Source of the DNA: Paramecium tetraurelia
Lineage: Eukaryota > Ciliophora > Oligohymenophorea > Peniculida > Parameciidae
Length of the DNA stretch: 64,000 nucleotides
Direction: 5' to 3'
Assembly: GCF_000165425.1 (NCBI RefSeq)
Contig: NW_001799055.1
Location: 3,804-67,803, forward strand
The notes beneath the pieces were generated by a model, which saw only the letters and a list, made by a program, of their open reading frames with translations, was not told the DNA's origin and did not search any database. Made by a program: the position numbers and the translations under genes. This document shows positions 12,211 to 24,103 of the stretch, in pieces; the stretch's first letter is position 1, and the number at the start of each line of letters is the position of its first letter.

Positions 12211-13793
12211 ATGTTTAAGTATTTTAACAAAGAAAAGGAAAAGAAGAAATCATTGGTTATACAAAAAATAATGTCCGTTGAGGAATTCTTTTTGAGAGGG
12301 GAGTATGAAATTTCAAGTGATGTTTGGAAAATGAATTCTACTTAATTGGAAGAAACAATAAATAAGTAAGAGAAATTCATAAAACATCTATAAACGTTAT
12401 ATTAATAAGTATAACTTCTACGGTATCTTAGTAATTAGAGTTTATAGAAGGTGATAAAATAAAATAGGAGGATAACCTTAGGAAATTAAAAAATCATTTA
12501 GAGGAACTTGAAATTAAGAATGGTATAGTAGATTATATAATTAGAAAGCAATATTTAATAGAAAGAATTGATAGAGTAGCAGTATAAAGAAATTTATTTA
12601 AAGTTTTAACCTAAAGAACATAAGGATATGTTAATTTAAACTGAAGGAAATAATTAACAAGAAGAAGAATTAAACAGACTGAGAAATTAATGTGAAAAGA
12701 TGTGTGAAGAAATTCAAAGATTGCAGGAGGAGAATGACGACCTATCAGTCGCATTGGAAGCTGAAAAGAAGCATAAGAGTTCGCTTTAAAACCAAAATAA
12801 TTAAAAACTATAATAGTTGGAATTACATATTTAGTAATTATAACTTGAACACAACAAAGAGCTTGAAGCCTTGCAAATTAGATTAACTAATAATTTTTCA
12901 GTTGATGTCAATTCAAAAACTAAAGAATTAGAAAGTAAAGTTTTGTAAGAGAAAATTAAATGTGATTAAAAATTTAAAGATTGTTAAAGGCTTGAAGATG
13001 AGATTAGAGAATTAAAATAGCATTTAGAACAACAGACAACAAAATATGAATAGAGAGAAGGCAAATTATAACTATTAGAATAAAAGAGGACAAGAGATAA
13101 AAATACAATATAAAAATTATAATGCGACTTGTAATCAAACAAATAACATTTGTCTGAATAAAATATTAAATTAATAAATGAAATTAGCAAAGCTAATAAT
13201 GAGCTATACGAGTTAAAATAAAAATTAGAAAAATTAGAACAATAGCAGAATTAAAAAGAAAAAGTTGTTGACTAATTCGAAGTTTAAGAAAAATAACTCA
13301 AAATTTAGTAATTAGAATTAATTATTTATGATCAATAAAACACGATAAACATTTTAGAAAAGTATATATATTTGATTTATTTAGAAAAATTGATTAATTG
13401 GAATCATCATCAATTATTAAGATATCAGAATTGGAGAAGATTATAGAATAATTGAATATAAAAAGAGAAAATGCTAGAAAAGAAATATCAGAATTATCTC
13501 TTAAATTGTAGAGCATGCATTAGGATCTTAACACAAGCACATCCAGCAAGCACCAAGCTAAATCCTCCAATATTGGACACAATAAGTAAAAATTTCTATT
13601 GTTTCCAACACTCAAACAAATGCTAAGTGATGTCAGAAAAAAAGAAGATAGCAGCTATAAATTATATATGCAAGCTATTGTTACAGAATTCAAAAATCAA
13701 AAAGAAATAATTGCTTTGGAAACAGCTTTGAATGATGTTTCAAGAATGACTCAAGACATACTTGATCTTCTTGACGAAATGGGATTAATTTGA
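12211..13793 (+). CDS. Long coiled-coil protein, 504 aa
   Basis: No family recognised. Three introns give one open frame: 12409-12431 (23 nt), 12523-12544 (22 nt) and 13362-13384 (23 nt). After MFKYFNKEKEKKKSLVIQ come some 350 residues of Glu/Lys/Gln/Leu-rich heptads, clear coiled coil. A short Ser-rich hinge (TSTSSKHQAKSSNIG) follows, then a C-terminal helical piece starting FPTLKQMLSDVRKKEDSS and ending DILDLLDEMGLI. This layout is common in cytoskeletal and basal-body proteins, but nothing specific supports a role. Confidence 0.8.
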
Positions 13794-13877
13794 ATAAGAA
13801 GTTAATTGTAATTTTTGATATTAATTATATTTACCTTATTTATTCAATATTATTGGATTCTATAAATAATGCATTAT

Positions 13878-14140
13878 TCATTTAATTAAACTCATCAGAT
13901 TCTTTACCTTTTCGATTTCAGTAAACAATTCATTAAATTATGCTAATGTTAATTCAAAATGAGTGGTTTCTTCTATCATGTTTTTATCAATTGTTTTGAT
14001 CTTAAGCTATAGGAAGCAATCACTATAATTTTCTTTAGAACTATTTGCAGTAGCAACTGAAATATGATGAATTTTAAACTTGAAAATCTCCATTCTACAT
14101 CCAACATCTTTTTATTTGCTATGAATTCCTATACGCTCAT
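13878..14140 (-). CDS. COMM-domain protein, COMM domain only (79 aa)
   Basis: MSVQEFIANKKMLDVEWRFS begins the protein. A 23-nt intron (14057-14079, GTTTAA...TCAG) then brings in ATANSSKENYSDCFLQLK, and the frame ends HFELTLAQFNELFTEIEKVK-NLMSLIK. The order DVEWRF, a beta-rich middle, then ELT..QF.EL is the COMM domain, which dimerises COMMD proteins in the CCC/Commander complex that recycles endosomal cargo with WASH. Nothing precedes the domain, as in the short COMMD6. Spliced length is 240 nt. The ATG is the only one that fits. Confidence 0.72.
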
Positions 14141-14169
14141 AAATGTTGTAATTAATTATAATTAATATT

Positions 14170-15421
14170 ATGTAAGTGTTAAGATTTGATTAGTTAGTTA
14201 ACCCAAGTCCATAGTTAGAAGAGTTATGTAAATGTATGATTTGTTTGGAAATATTTATTGATCCAATGTGTTGTGAAAGTTGTGAAAATCATTTTTGTTA
14301 AACCTGCTTAACAACTTAGAGTTAGAATTAATCTGCGCGAAGTTGTCCGGTTTGTAATAAACTAAAAGAAAAATAAGGACAGCGTATCTTAAAAAATATG
14401 CTTAATGATCTTATAAATAAAATGGATGCCTATAAATTTTGAAATATTCCTAATACTTTTCTCATATTAAATCATACTATTTCAAATAAGTTAAATGCGA
14501 ATATGATGGATGCAACATAGACATTCTCTTAAAAGAAAGGAATCAACATTATAATATATGTCCTTTTAAACTTTTATAATGTAGATGGTGTTCAAAAGTG
14601 ATATTGAGAAAAAAACTCGAACAACATGAATTAAACGAATGTTTATAAAGAAAGGTTTAATGTGGCGAATGCTTATCAGAAGTTTCTCATGATACAAAAT
14701 CAGAAAGATAAATGCCCAGAAAATATTGTAACATAAATATTAATTATCTATTTTAGCATAAATGTTAATTATGCTTATAACATATAAAATTAAAAGATTT
14801 AAAATTTGACGATAACAATGAATGTCCTGAAGTTATCATTAAGTGTTCAGGATGTTAAGAGCAACTAAAGAGAACTAAAATAATATAACACAGACAATCT
14901 TGTAATCTGTGAAGAACTTTCACAATAAGTTAGCTAACTATCTAGGTTGTAATAATAAATTAAATTTTCCAAATATTTTAAAAAATGATAAGTTTGCCTT
15001 ATTAAATTTAAATGACAATAATTAAGAAGATAGACTGATTGCTATTAAAAATTCAAAAATAGAATTATTGAAATTGAATTTCTTCATATTTCAGATTTGA
15101 ATGTCTATGTAGGAATCACAACAAGATAAAATATAATCAACCCAATAGATTATTCAAAACTTAATCATTAATCTTATTTATTTTGTGCTAATGGCTTAGT
15201 GTATGGAAAGAAGAAAATGGAAAAAAACAAAATTTTGGTTTCGTTATAGGCCAAAAATTAGAACTGCTTTACAATGACCAATTTGTAAGTATTAAAAATT
15301 GCACTACTTAGTAATATCTTAAGTATAATATATCTTTGGATTACTTTAATAAAAATGACACTGATATCTATCCAGTTGTCTGCTTAAGGAATACTTAAGA
15401 TAAAGTTCGTATTTTAAATTG
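14170..15421 (+). pseudogene. RING / TRAF-zinc-finger / SPRY-like gene with frame breaks
   Basis: From ATG 14170 a RING finger reads CMICLEIFIDPMCCESCENH then CQTCL...CPVC. After a TGA at about 14,441 a shifted frame gives TRAF-type zinc fingers (CEYDGCN, CPFKLLQCRWC, ECLQRKVQCGEC). A further shifted C-terminal part resembles SPRY (SDLNVYVGITTR, CANGLVYGK, NFGFVIGQKLELLY). RING-TRAF proteins of this plan are common in Paramecium and may be ubiquitin ligases. At least three frame changes (near 14,440, 14,905-15,060 and 15,205) have no short intron to explain them. Decayed copy is the simplest reading. Confidence 0.65.
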
Positions 15422-15457
15422 AAATTTATAATATTTATTTAGATAATAACATTAAAC

Positions 15458-17566
15458 TCATAATTATTAATCTTCTTCATCGTCTTCCTAAAACTCCATT
15501 TAATTATATTTGTTGACATTTAGATTTTGACTTTTTTCTTCAGCAGTTAGTACCCTTTTCACTACTACATACCCTATTAAAATGACAAAAACAAAAACTG
15601 CACTTATTATTATATATAAAAGGATATCATTCAAATTGAAGGATTTTGGACATTAAGTTTCTATTGGTCCTAAATCTAAACTTATTGAATTATATAAATA
15701 TATACCCTCCTAAACATTAAGTCAACTTGATGTATCCTTGAGTCTTGAAAAAGGTTTTTCCTGGTTCACAATAATCAGAAATATTTGCAATGGGTAGACA
15801 TTCTCCTCCTTCTAATTAACTAACATAACCTTAGGCACATATCCAATCTTCCCTTTTACATGGACAAGGTTCAATTATTTTTTTGGTAATCATCTATTTA
15901 GGATTAAAACACTCCGAGTTTTCTTTTTTCCTAAAGTATTTAGTTTAAGATCCATCAATACATTTGGAGTTCCAAATATCATAATCTAAATTAGATTTAC
16001 ACTCTTTTGAAAAAATATCGCTAAAATCCAATTTTAAAATTATCCCTTCTCCTTTATCGGTTTTGCCATAAATTAGAAAATATCTAACAGTTCCAGATGC
16101 TTCAGTAACTAAATTTTAGGCCATGAAAAGATCATCGTAAATGATTTTAGTTTTCCATGTTTTTCCATAATCAAGAGAATATATTATTTCATTAGTGGGT
16201 TCGTAGTCTTTGGCCATAACAATGACGCCTCCAAAATCAGCTATTTCAAAAACATGAGATCCTTTTCTGACTTCAATCCAATTCTATCCTCCATCAGCTG
16301 ACATATATGTATTTTATTCTTATGTGATAAATACTCCAACATTTCCAACACCTAAAACAATACCTGGTGCTTAATCTACAGTGTAAATAGTTTATCTATA
16401 AGATTCCGTTCTTCCAACAAAGTGCAAAGAGCATTCTCCTCCACATTCTACAACATTCTCTTCTGAATCATATTTTGGAGCCTTTATTGATTCCCATTTC
16501 TTTCCTCCATTAAAACTGATAACAGTTGATTTATCTTTCTAATCTCTTTAGTCATATGTATTTGCAACATAAGTAGATGTTAGACCTAAAAGCTTTTCAA
16601 AATCACAGTTTCCATCTTATGTTGATCTCACATTATTTGTTAAAACAATTTAAAAATCTTCGCCTATTTAATTACTGATATACACATTTGTTATTGATTG
16701 CTCTTACTAATAATGAGATACTGATAAGTATATTCTACCATTTTCAGTATCAAGAACAGTATAAGAATACTCCTTTAAAATTTATAATGGCAACTCCACC
16801 AATTTCTCTGAAAATTCTTCAAGTTTAGAATGACCGTAATGCAATTCATACCCTCCATTACTGGAAGAAGTTAAAACAAAAAGATATTTAGTGGTTTAAT
16901 AGTAGCCTTAAGCACCAATCATTAAGGTATGATAATTGGCAAAATTATCAGAGTAGATCAATTATGTTTGATTTTCATAAGAAAATAATACAATCGACCT
17001 TTCATCTGGAACTGTAATGTCCTCTATGATTTTATCCCATGATGCTTCTCTACAATTCTTAAATGATGGCAACCAAGTCTTTGCTCCATCTTCAGAATAA
17101 AACAATTAATTGTTATATGGTTCTCTACAATCCATGTCGAAATGATCACATTATTATTTTTTAAATGCTAGCATCCATTTCCAACTCATTTTATTTAATC
17201 TAAATCCATAAAAGCCATTAGTGTCAATTTCCTCGAAATTTTCACCACAATCATTTGTTCTATAGCTTTTTTAACCATTTTGTCCAAATAAAAATATGAC
17301 ACGTGAATCTGCAGGTGAAATCTAAATATCTTCAAATAAACCCTCAATTTAATTCCAAACAGTTCCATTACTCTGATATATCTAGTGGGCTTCAGTAATA
17401 AAAAATATTGTCTTCTCTTCTTCCAAACCCTGAAATTAAGGTATGGTTTCATCTTCTCTGGTGTAAATAATTGAAGCTCCACACCAAACTATTTATGTAA
17501 TAGGCCTTTCTACAATAATTGCACAAGTGAGGACAAGTAGAAAAGGTAAGAAACGAATTTCCAACA
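15458..17566 (-). CDS. VPS10-domain (sortilin-like) receptor
   Basis: A 702-residue intronless frame. MLEIRFLPFLLVLTCAIIVE is a signal peptide. The lumenal part is a VPS10 propeller with repeated Asp-box-like turns: YSEDGAKTW, ISFNGGKKWESI, MSADGG.NWIEV and IYSLDYGKTWKTK. The cysteine-rich 10CC-like stretch follows (ECFNPK, EPCPCKREDWICA, GGECLPIANISDYCEPG). A membrane span (ILLYIIISAVFVFVILIGYV) and a short acidic tail (EDDEED) end the protein. Sortilins and yeast Vps10 sort lysosomal proteins at the Golgi and return through retromer. In ciliates sortilins also serve secretory granule biogenesis (family knowledge). It lies 29 bp from the Rab gene. Confidence 0.92.
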
Positions 17567-17595
17567 TAATCGTGTTTAATTTTAATAATTATAAT

Positions 17596-18372
17596 TCAAC
17601 AACATTGTGAACTTTTTTTATTTGTATTCCCAATTACCTAAGTCGATGTAATTTAGCCTATTTTCATATTTTAGCCGGATTCAGCTTTTATAGAATTTTA
17701 GCTTTTTTCTAGGACATTTTTTGCAATTGTCAAAAATGATTATTCAATATTGGTTGATAATTTTGCTGATGTTTCTATAAATTGCAATTTTAGTTGTTTC
17801 GCTTAAAATTTATTCGCTAAGTTACCTAATGCTTCCCCTTCTTCGTATGATACAGCCCTCTTATCATCCATATCGCATTTGTTTCCTACCAACATTCTTA
17901 TCACATCTTCTTGAGCATACCTATGTAAATTTAATTAGTATACTTATCAATTTCGGACATCCACATTTTTACAGAGTCGAATGATTCTCTGTCAGTTATA
18001 TCATAAACAATGATAATCCCATGTGCTCCACTATTTTCAAAATATTCATTACCGATAATAGCTACATGTGATTGTTCTGAATCTGTCTTGACCTGCTGTA
18101 TCCCACTAACAAAATGAAATATAATTTTACAATCTACAACTTTATATTTTTATTCTCTAAGAATATCGATTTGATTTTCTACTTGTTTAAATAATAAATT
18201 ACAAAATCCACTCCAATTGTGTTATAAAAATTATTTGTAAAATTATTATCGACATATCTCATCAACATACAGGATTTTCCAACTCCACTAGTACCAATAA
18301 GTAACAATTTAAATAAGTGATCACTAATCCTAATCAATAATTATACTATTCAGTGCTTTCTTTATTCTGCAT
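17596..18372 (-). CDS. Rab-family small GTPase
   Basis: A 219-residue Rab with five introns at 17921-17943, 18031-18052, 18106-18130, 18179-18202 and 18324-18346. G1 is GTSGVGKS, switch I region is NTIGVDF, G3 is [14 protein letters not shown]4 is NKCD and G5 is ETSAK. It ends SSQCC, a double-cysteine geranylgeranylation site. [19 protein letters not shown] is typical of the Rab1/Rab8 group, but I do not assign a subfamily. Membrane trafficking role. It sits between the VPS10 receptor and strumpellin, all on the minus strand. Confidence 0.93.
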
Positions 18373-18496
18373 TTCTTTAGGTTTATTCAGAAAATTTAAT
18401 TTTAAAAAAATAATACAATTATAATTAATAATATTCCTTATTTTAATATTTATGTTGTTTTAATACTGTTCTTTCACCATTTTATCATGTCTCTCT

Positions 18497-21400
18497 TCAA
18501 ATAGTTGAATAATCCAAAAGGAATTAATTATTTAAAATTCTAATTTAAATGAAAATTGGTACTTCATAGTTATCTTCTTTGATTCTGAAAATCTCTTCGA
18601 TTACTGTTAATAGCATAAAGAAGTCCCCTAGAATCTCAGGTTATTTTTGTAGTTCTTTCGATTGTAACATAAAGAAGATAGTTGATTTTACGTAAAATCT
18701 AAATATTTTATTGTAATCTCTACCCTAAATACGAAACAAACAAGGATGAATGCAATTAATTAAATTGGTTCAAAAATCCAATGATGCCCATCAACAAGCA
18801 ATTTGGTTCATATTAAAATTGAGTATCCTTTGCTTTCTTTATTAGGCAATTCAATTTTTTATCAAAATCCATCAAAGGCAATTGGTGCAAAATCACTAGA
18901 GCTAAAATTAATGGAGTATGCCTATTATAATTTAATAAATGAATAATACTCAGGCATTTCGCATAAGGCATATATTTTTCTGAGAGGATCAGATAGCCCA
19001 ACATAATTGAAAAGCTTTGTGAGATCAAACAACAAGTTATTTTCCATTTATGTTTTAATATCAGATTCCATAGTAGAATCATACTATCGATTGATGAAAT
19101 CATTTATTATAGTATTATTTAGAGTCTCTAAACATAAGAATAATTTAGTTGATCCAACCTTAGCCTTCATTGATAACACCAAACAAATTAACTTCCTTAA
19201 ATTTATGTATTATCCAATCTATTAGAGAGGATAAATGATTTTAGAAATGAGAGGTCTAAACTGCTTCGTCAATTATTTATAAACTTTATCATAGTTTTCG
19301 TCATAATTTGTAAATAACCTCACTTATTTAATGAGAGTATCAATAATATTCCTATTTTCTTAGTTTAGCTCAAGCTTTAATATTTTAACAATATCTTTCA
19401 CTGTCTTTGATAGGTGTTAACTAAGTAACAAATCAATTCCATTTAATCCACTAACGCCGATACACTTCAATATTAATCCTATAGTTTTTAGATTTAACAC
19501 ATCTTTTCCATTACTATCATAAAATCCTAGTGTTGATTCAACAAATACTATATCTCTTGGGTTTGTTATCAAAATTATTTAGTTCAATAGTCTTCCAATA
19601 AAATTGATAGCCCCATACTGTTTGCTTTTTTCATCTGGCATAGGAATATCTTCGTCGTAACTTAATTCTTCGTACTCTTTATTCCCAGTAATCAAACCTT
19701 TAAGTTCCATTGAAGTGTAGCATTCTATCAACCTATTAAATTCCTCTGTGAACATCTTTAGTCCTTATGCATTAACAAAATCCTATATTTGTTCCATAGC
19801 TAATTTGAACCCATTGATTTCCTCTCCTAATTTAGATAGTTTGGTTTAAAAATCAGAAACATCTTTTTTTGGAAATATCAATTAAGAATCAAGGATTTTA
19901 TGAATTAATGCCATCAATTCTTTTCTAATACCTTAATCAAGCATTTCTCTAGGATTCACTTCTATCGATCCTAATAAATAGGGATCAACTGTCAAAATTG
20001 ATTCTGTAAAGACAGAAATTGAATTTGTCAACTTTGCTATTTGAGTTCTATCTTCATATTAAGCGTAATCCTTCAACTCTATTTTATTAATTCTGGAAGG
20101 AAGTGGTTTCAATACAGATGTAATTAATGTAATAATATCTTGGAGTACTTCGAAAACTTAAATAGGAATAATTTGAAGAACTTCTTTAACAAATTTAACT
20201 AGTTCTCCAGAATAGTATTTTGTGACACTATTTAAATCTGGACTTCCAGCTTATATGATACGAATAGTAGGGGTATTTAAAATTGAAGATAGTTTTTAGA
20301 AAGTAGTTTTAAGACTGAGAGCAGAATGAGGATTGCTCTAAACTTTAGCTTACATGAGATCTTTGTATCCTTTTAAGCATTGCCATGAGTAACTGAAATC
20401 TGCAATATAAGAAATATGTGAGGGGAGAGTGCTCTTGATATGAACAATTTTGACCATATGTGTTAAATCTTTTCTGGTTTCATTTAAATAATGTTTAACT
20501 TATATGGATGTTGAGATTTGAGGATATTATTCTATATCTTCTAATGCTTAAATTAATCTTTGAATTTTCCTTCCTGCATGAGTACTATCACTGTAATTTA
20601 AAGATTATATTTAGTTACCCATCTCAATAAACCATTACGTATATGATTCATCTGCTTTAACCTTCCCCAAAGCCTTTCCACTAAAATAATCAGATAATTC
20701 TTGCATTCTCTCAACACATTTAACTTTATCCTCATCCCAATACTATTATTTATTATCTATGATTGCTTTAATTGCTTTCAATAAACGATTTTCAAATTTC
20801 GAACTCTACAAAAGTAACTGTAAAACTTCTTATTTATCAATTTTATTCAACAAATCTCTTGCTTTTGAAATTGTTGTATTAGAATGCAGTAAAATCCATC
20901 TAATGGCTATATTACTTTCTCTAACACAGTTCATTAGAGATGATATTTTATCGAGAACAAATTCTTAGGTCATTTATCCTTCATAAAGATACTCTTGAAC
21001 TTTATTAACTTATTCTGTTAGTTTAGTTTGATAGAACGCTCCTAATTCTTGAATATATTCAAAATTGATTGTGTTTTTTATTGCTTCTCTGGCTGCTGGA
21101 TATGGATTCCATTATTCAGATAAATCGACAAAATAACCCAAATAAAATGATATCACCCATTAATCATAAAAATGTTTGTCAACAATTTCTCTCATTTTCG
21201 ACTAAATTCTTAGAATTTTTTGATACCTTTTTATTATTCAATATGGTTGGTGTGAAAAACAGCAATACATACAACATTGACCCCTAGACTGATAAAGCGA
21301 TTGATCTATGGTCAGCTGATGGATAAATGCTAGTAAATTTATAGATATCTTCATCTTTAATAGAATTGATCACTTCTGTTATGAGTTTCTCAGGTAATTA

Positions 21401-22052
21401 AAATCTAGCCATATATTCTTCAGGGTAAAAGGCAGGACGAGTGCCATTTTTTGAATACCCAGTTTCAGCACACAGCTTAGTAACTTCATTAATGAACTCT
21501 ATTGCCGTTTAACCACCCTTATATCTATAATAGGAGATGATTAGTTTTTCTCTTGCCTTTCCTGGTATTAAACTGTCCATCAATAAGAGCATGCATCCAT
21601 ATAAATAAAACGATTCCGCAAATAACCTTTTCCCTTCAGAATCTTACAATACAGTCTCAACAGAATATTGCATAAAAACTGCTTCCTCTAATTCTTGTAT
21701 AAATGCCATCAAATCTGAATAATACAAATAGATGCTTTCAAATAATCTATAAAATCTTTCTACTAATGGTAAATACGATTTCTTAAAATTTTCATCCAAT
21801 TCATTAATTTCCTACTTTATATCAATTCATACTTAGTTTCTTTAAATCTCATCTTCAAGAACATCAATATTTTTTTAAGTATTCAAAGTCAAATAAGATT
21901 TTCTCATATTTTTTGTATTCTTATGCTTTGCTAGTAATAATCTTGGGTATGTTTTCAGAGAGCCTCTAAACTTCAGCTAGGATGGCACTTCCTCTTGCAA
22001 CCAAAATCAAAAGACTTTGTCCGCAAGCATTTTCAGGAGATAAGAAATCCAT
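18497..22052 (-). CDS. WASHC5: Strumpellin, WASH complex subunit 5
   Basis: About 1,180 residues. The start [20 protein letters not shown] aligns well with the strumpellin N-terminus. Matching blocks follow: [50 protein letters not shown] and [11 protein letters not shown]. Strumpellin is a helical scaffold of the pentameric WASH complex that makes Arp2/3-branched actin on endosomes. One 21-nt intron is clear near 21,830. The frame also needs a one-base change at an A7 run near 21,870 (see findings); otherwise no large gap is seen. The C-terminal block is shorter and less conserved. Confidence 0.88.
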
Positions 22053-22324
22053 TTATAAATAATTATAGTTTTCTGTAATATATGGATTTAATTAAATTCA
22101 TAAGTAATAATCTATAAAATTTCTAAGTGATTAAACCATATAGAGGCTGTTAAAATATACTTATTTTCATAATTGATATTGTTCTAAAATTCAATATGTG
22201 AGCATATTAATTATTCTACGTTGATTATAATTATATTAATTTGTTCAATAATAACAAAACGAAGAACCATTCGTAAATAAATAATGTAATATAAAATAAA
22301 CAAATTGAGTATTCTCAAAGCAAA
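22053..22324. other. AT-rich intergenic spacer
   Basis: About 270 bases upstream of strumpellin, over 75% A+T, with no coding pattern on either strand. It should hold the strumpellin promoter but no motif stands out. Confidence 0.5.
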
Positions 22325-22600
22325 TCAAGTTAGTTCTTTTATTTTGGATTCATAAAATACTGCTAATTCTTACATATTTAAACTAGCCATATATTTAATT
22401 CTTAGGTCGTTGCAATCGCTCTAATATTTATACATTACTAAATTCAAGATAAGTGTAAAGACTACCAACATGTATTTAAATTCTGGTTCTTCACATAAAT
22501 TACACTATGACTTTAGATATCTTTTATAACTTTAAAGATCTTAATAGACTTTTTTAATCTGCAATTGATATGGGCAAGATTTGAATGTTCTTTTCGTCAT
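22325..22600 (-). CDS. Small unknown protein, 91 aa
   Basis: Opens with ATG 22600 (MTKRTFKSCPYQLQIKKVYQ) and ends ESKIKELT before TGA 22325-22327. A hydrophobic stretch (MLVVFTLILNLVMYKY) sits in the middle and there are four cysteines (SC, QCNLC, SDC). No intron is needed. The amino-acid mix looks protein-like, but a chance open frame under a one-stop code is possible. It is divergent from the next gene with 71 bp between starts. Confidence 0.42.
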
Positions 22601-22671
22601 AACAAGTTTTTCTGCAAAAAAGGATGTTTTAAATGTGAGGTTAGAATTTTCATTTACTCCACATAATTAAT

Positions 22672-23073
22672 ATGATTTCTACCTAAATAATCAGAATATG
22701 CCCCTTATTAATATATATTCTTTTCGATGTTCTACTTTTAAAGTGCAAATTCAATAGGTTGAAGTTATTTATTTTAAATGGCTATTTGACAACCAAAAAT
22801 GGACATTTAAAATTATTTAAACTACCAATATTTTACTAAAATTATTCTGAATTTGTGAAGAATAAATCTTTCAAAACTTTCTTTGAGTTTTTAGGAGGGA
22901 ATAGTTACAGAATTATTGATCTAGATAAGGTTGCTGATAGTCTATTTACCTTAGAGGATATATATGAGAACTATTTTATCCAAAATTAGTTTGCATATAA
23001 GACATGTTATATTTTTGAAATGATTCTCAATTTGATTCTGTATTAGTAAAAAATGCTTCACGAATAAAGTTGA
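22672..23073 (+). CDS. Small unknown protein, 133 aa
   Basis: ATG 22672 to TGA 23071-23073, no intron. The N-terminal third is hydrophobic (ICPLLIYILFDVLLLKC). The rest reads NGHLKLFKLPIFYQNYSEFV, then LGGNSYRIIDLDKVADSLF and EDIYENYFIQNQFAYKTCY. The balanced composition supports a real gene, but I recognise no family and it may be a fragment. Confidence 0.42.
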
Positions 23074-23163
23074 TTGGTGCTCTGTATTTCTGCATCTTAA
23101 ATAAAGAGTATACATTCTTACTCTAGTTTATCCATAATTAATTAAAGTATAAATATTAAGGAT

Positions 23164-23965
23164 ATGAGTAATTACATTAGACAAGAATCCTTTGTAGAAG
23201 AACGAAAATAAGTTACTCTCCCGTAAAGTGAATATGTACTATTAGTGTTGTTTAATTGAAGACGACAAAGTATATTAGATCAGAGAGACCATAAACATAT
23301 TAATTTTGGCATAAAAAAGGAAAATAAAATTCATACTAAAGCAGAGTGTTAAGCACAAATTACTAATTGTAAACCCAATAGATTCCTGGATAATCTATAT
23401 TACTTGGAGGTTGTGGTTAGACTTAATAATGTTGCACTCCTTGCGGTTAATCATCTTGTGGGCCATAATCATAAGCAGTAGTAAGATTGGGAGTAGTATC
23501 AAGAGAAGAAATTGAAGCACCTTGGAGAGATGAAGTGCTCTATTTATAATCGCTTATTGCAGAATTAGAAAAGAAGAAAGAGGTGTAAATAGTTAAAGAG
23601 GTGGATAATACAAGAGTAAATGTTAAATTTAAATTTAGGTTCATGAACTAGAAGATGAGAATGAGAGATTAAGAATTTTAATTTAGTAAACTCGAAGTGA
23701 GGTGATTACATAAAGAATTACAGAAGTCAATAATGAGGCGGAGGTGTGGAAGAGAAAGTTTTAAGAAATCAACCATGATTATAGTGAGACCCAGGAGAAG
23801 TTGATGAATGCTGAAATCGAACTAGAAGCCTTGAAAAAGCAAAAGGTATGACTATGAGATGTATTAGAGATTGTAACATCAAGTAGTACAGTAACGAGGT
23901 CAGTTGTGAAAACTTCAGGTTCAACTGTCAGATAGTCGGTGTCTGGTATTAAGCCTATTGTTTGA
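23164..23965 (+). CDS. Coiled-coil protein with Cys/Gly patch, 243 aa
   Basis: ATG 23164 (MSNYIRQESFVEERKQVTLP). Introns are 23223-23245, 23616-23638 and 23846-23869. The last must end at the second of two tandem acceptors (TTAG|AG) to keep frame. The N-terminal half has a Cys-Gly-Gln patch (GGCGQTQQCCTPCGQSSCGP). The C-terminal half is coiled coil (WRDEVLYLQSLIAELEKKKE) and the end is Ser/Thr-rich (SSSTVTRSVVKTSGSTVRQS). I do not know its function; cytoskeletal is a guess from the coiled coil. Confidence 0.75.
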
Positions 23966-24103
23966 TTTCATTAAAATCATTAATAAAAATATAAAATAAA
24001 TTAGAATGTACACACCAGAGCCGTAGACAATGCACTACAAAATCAGGAGTAGAAGTCGCGATACTTCCAAACTTAAGTGATTTAAGCAATTTAAAGTAGA
24101 TTG

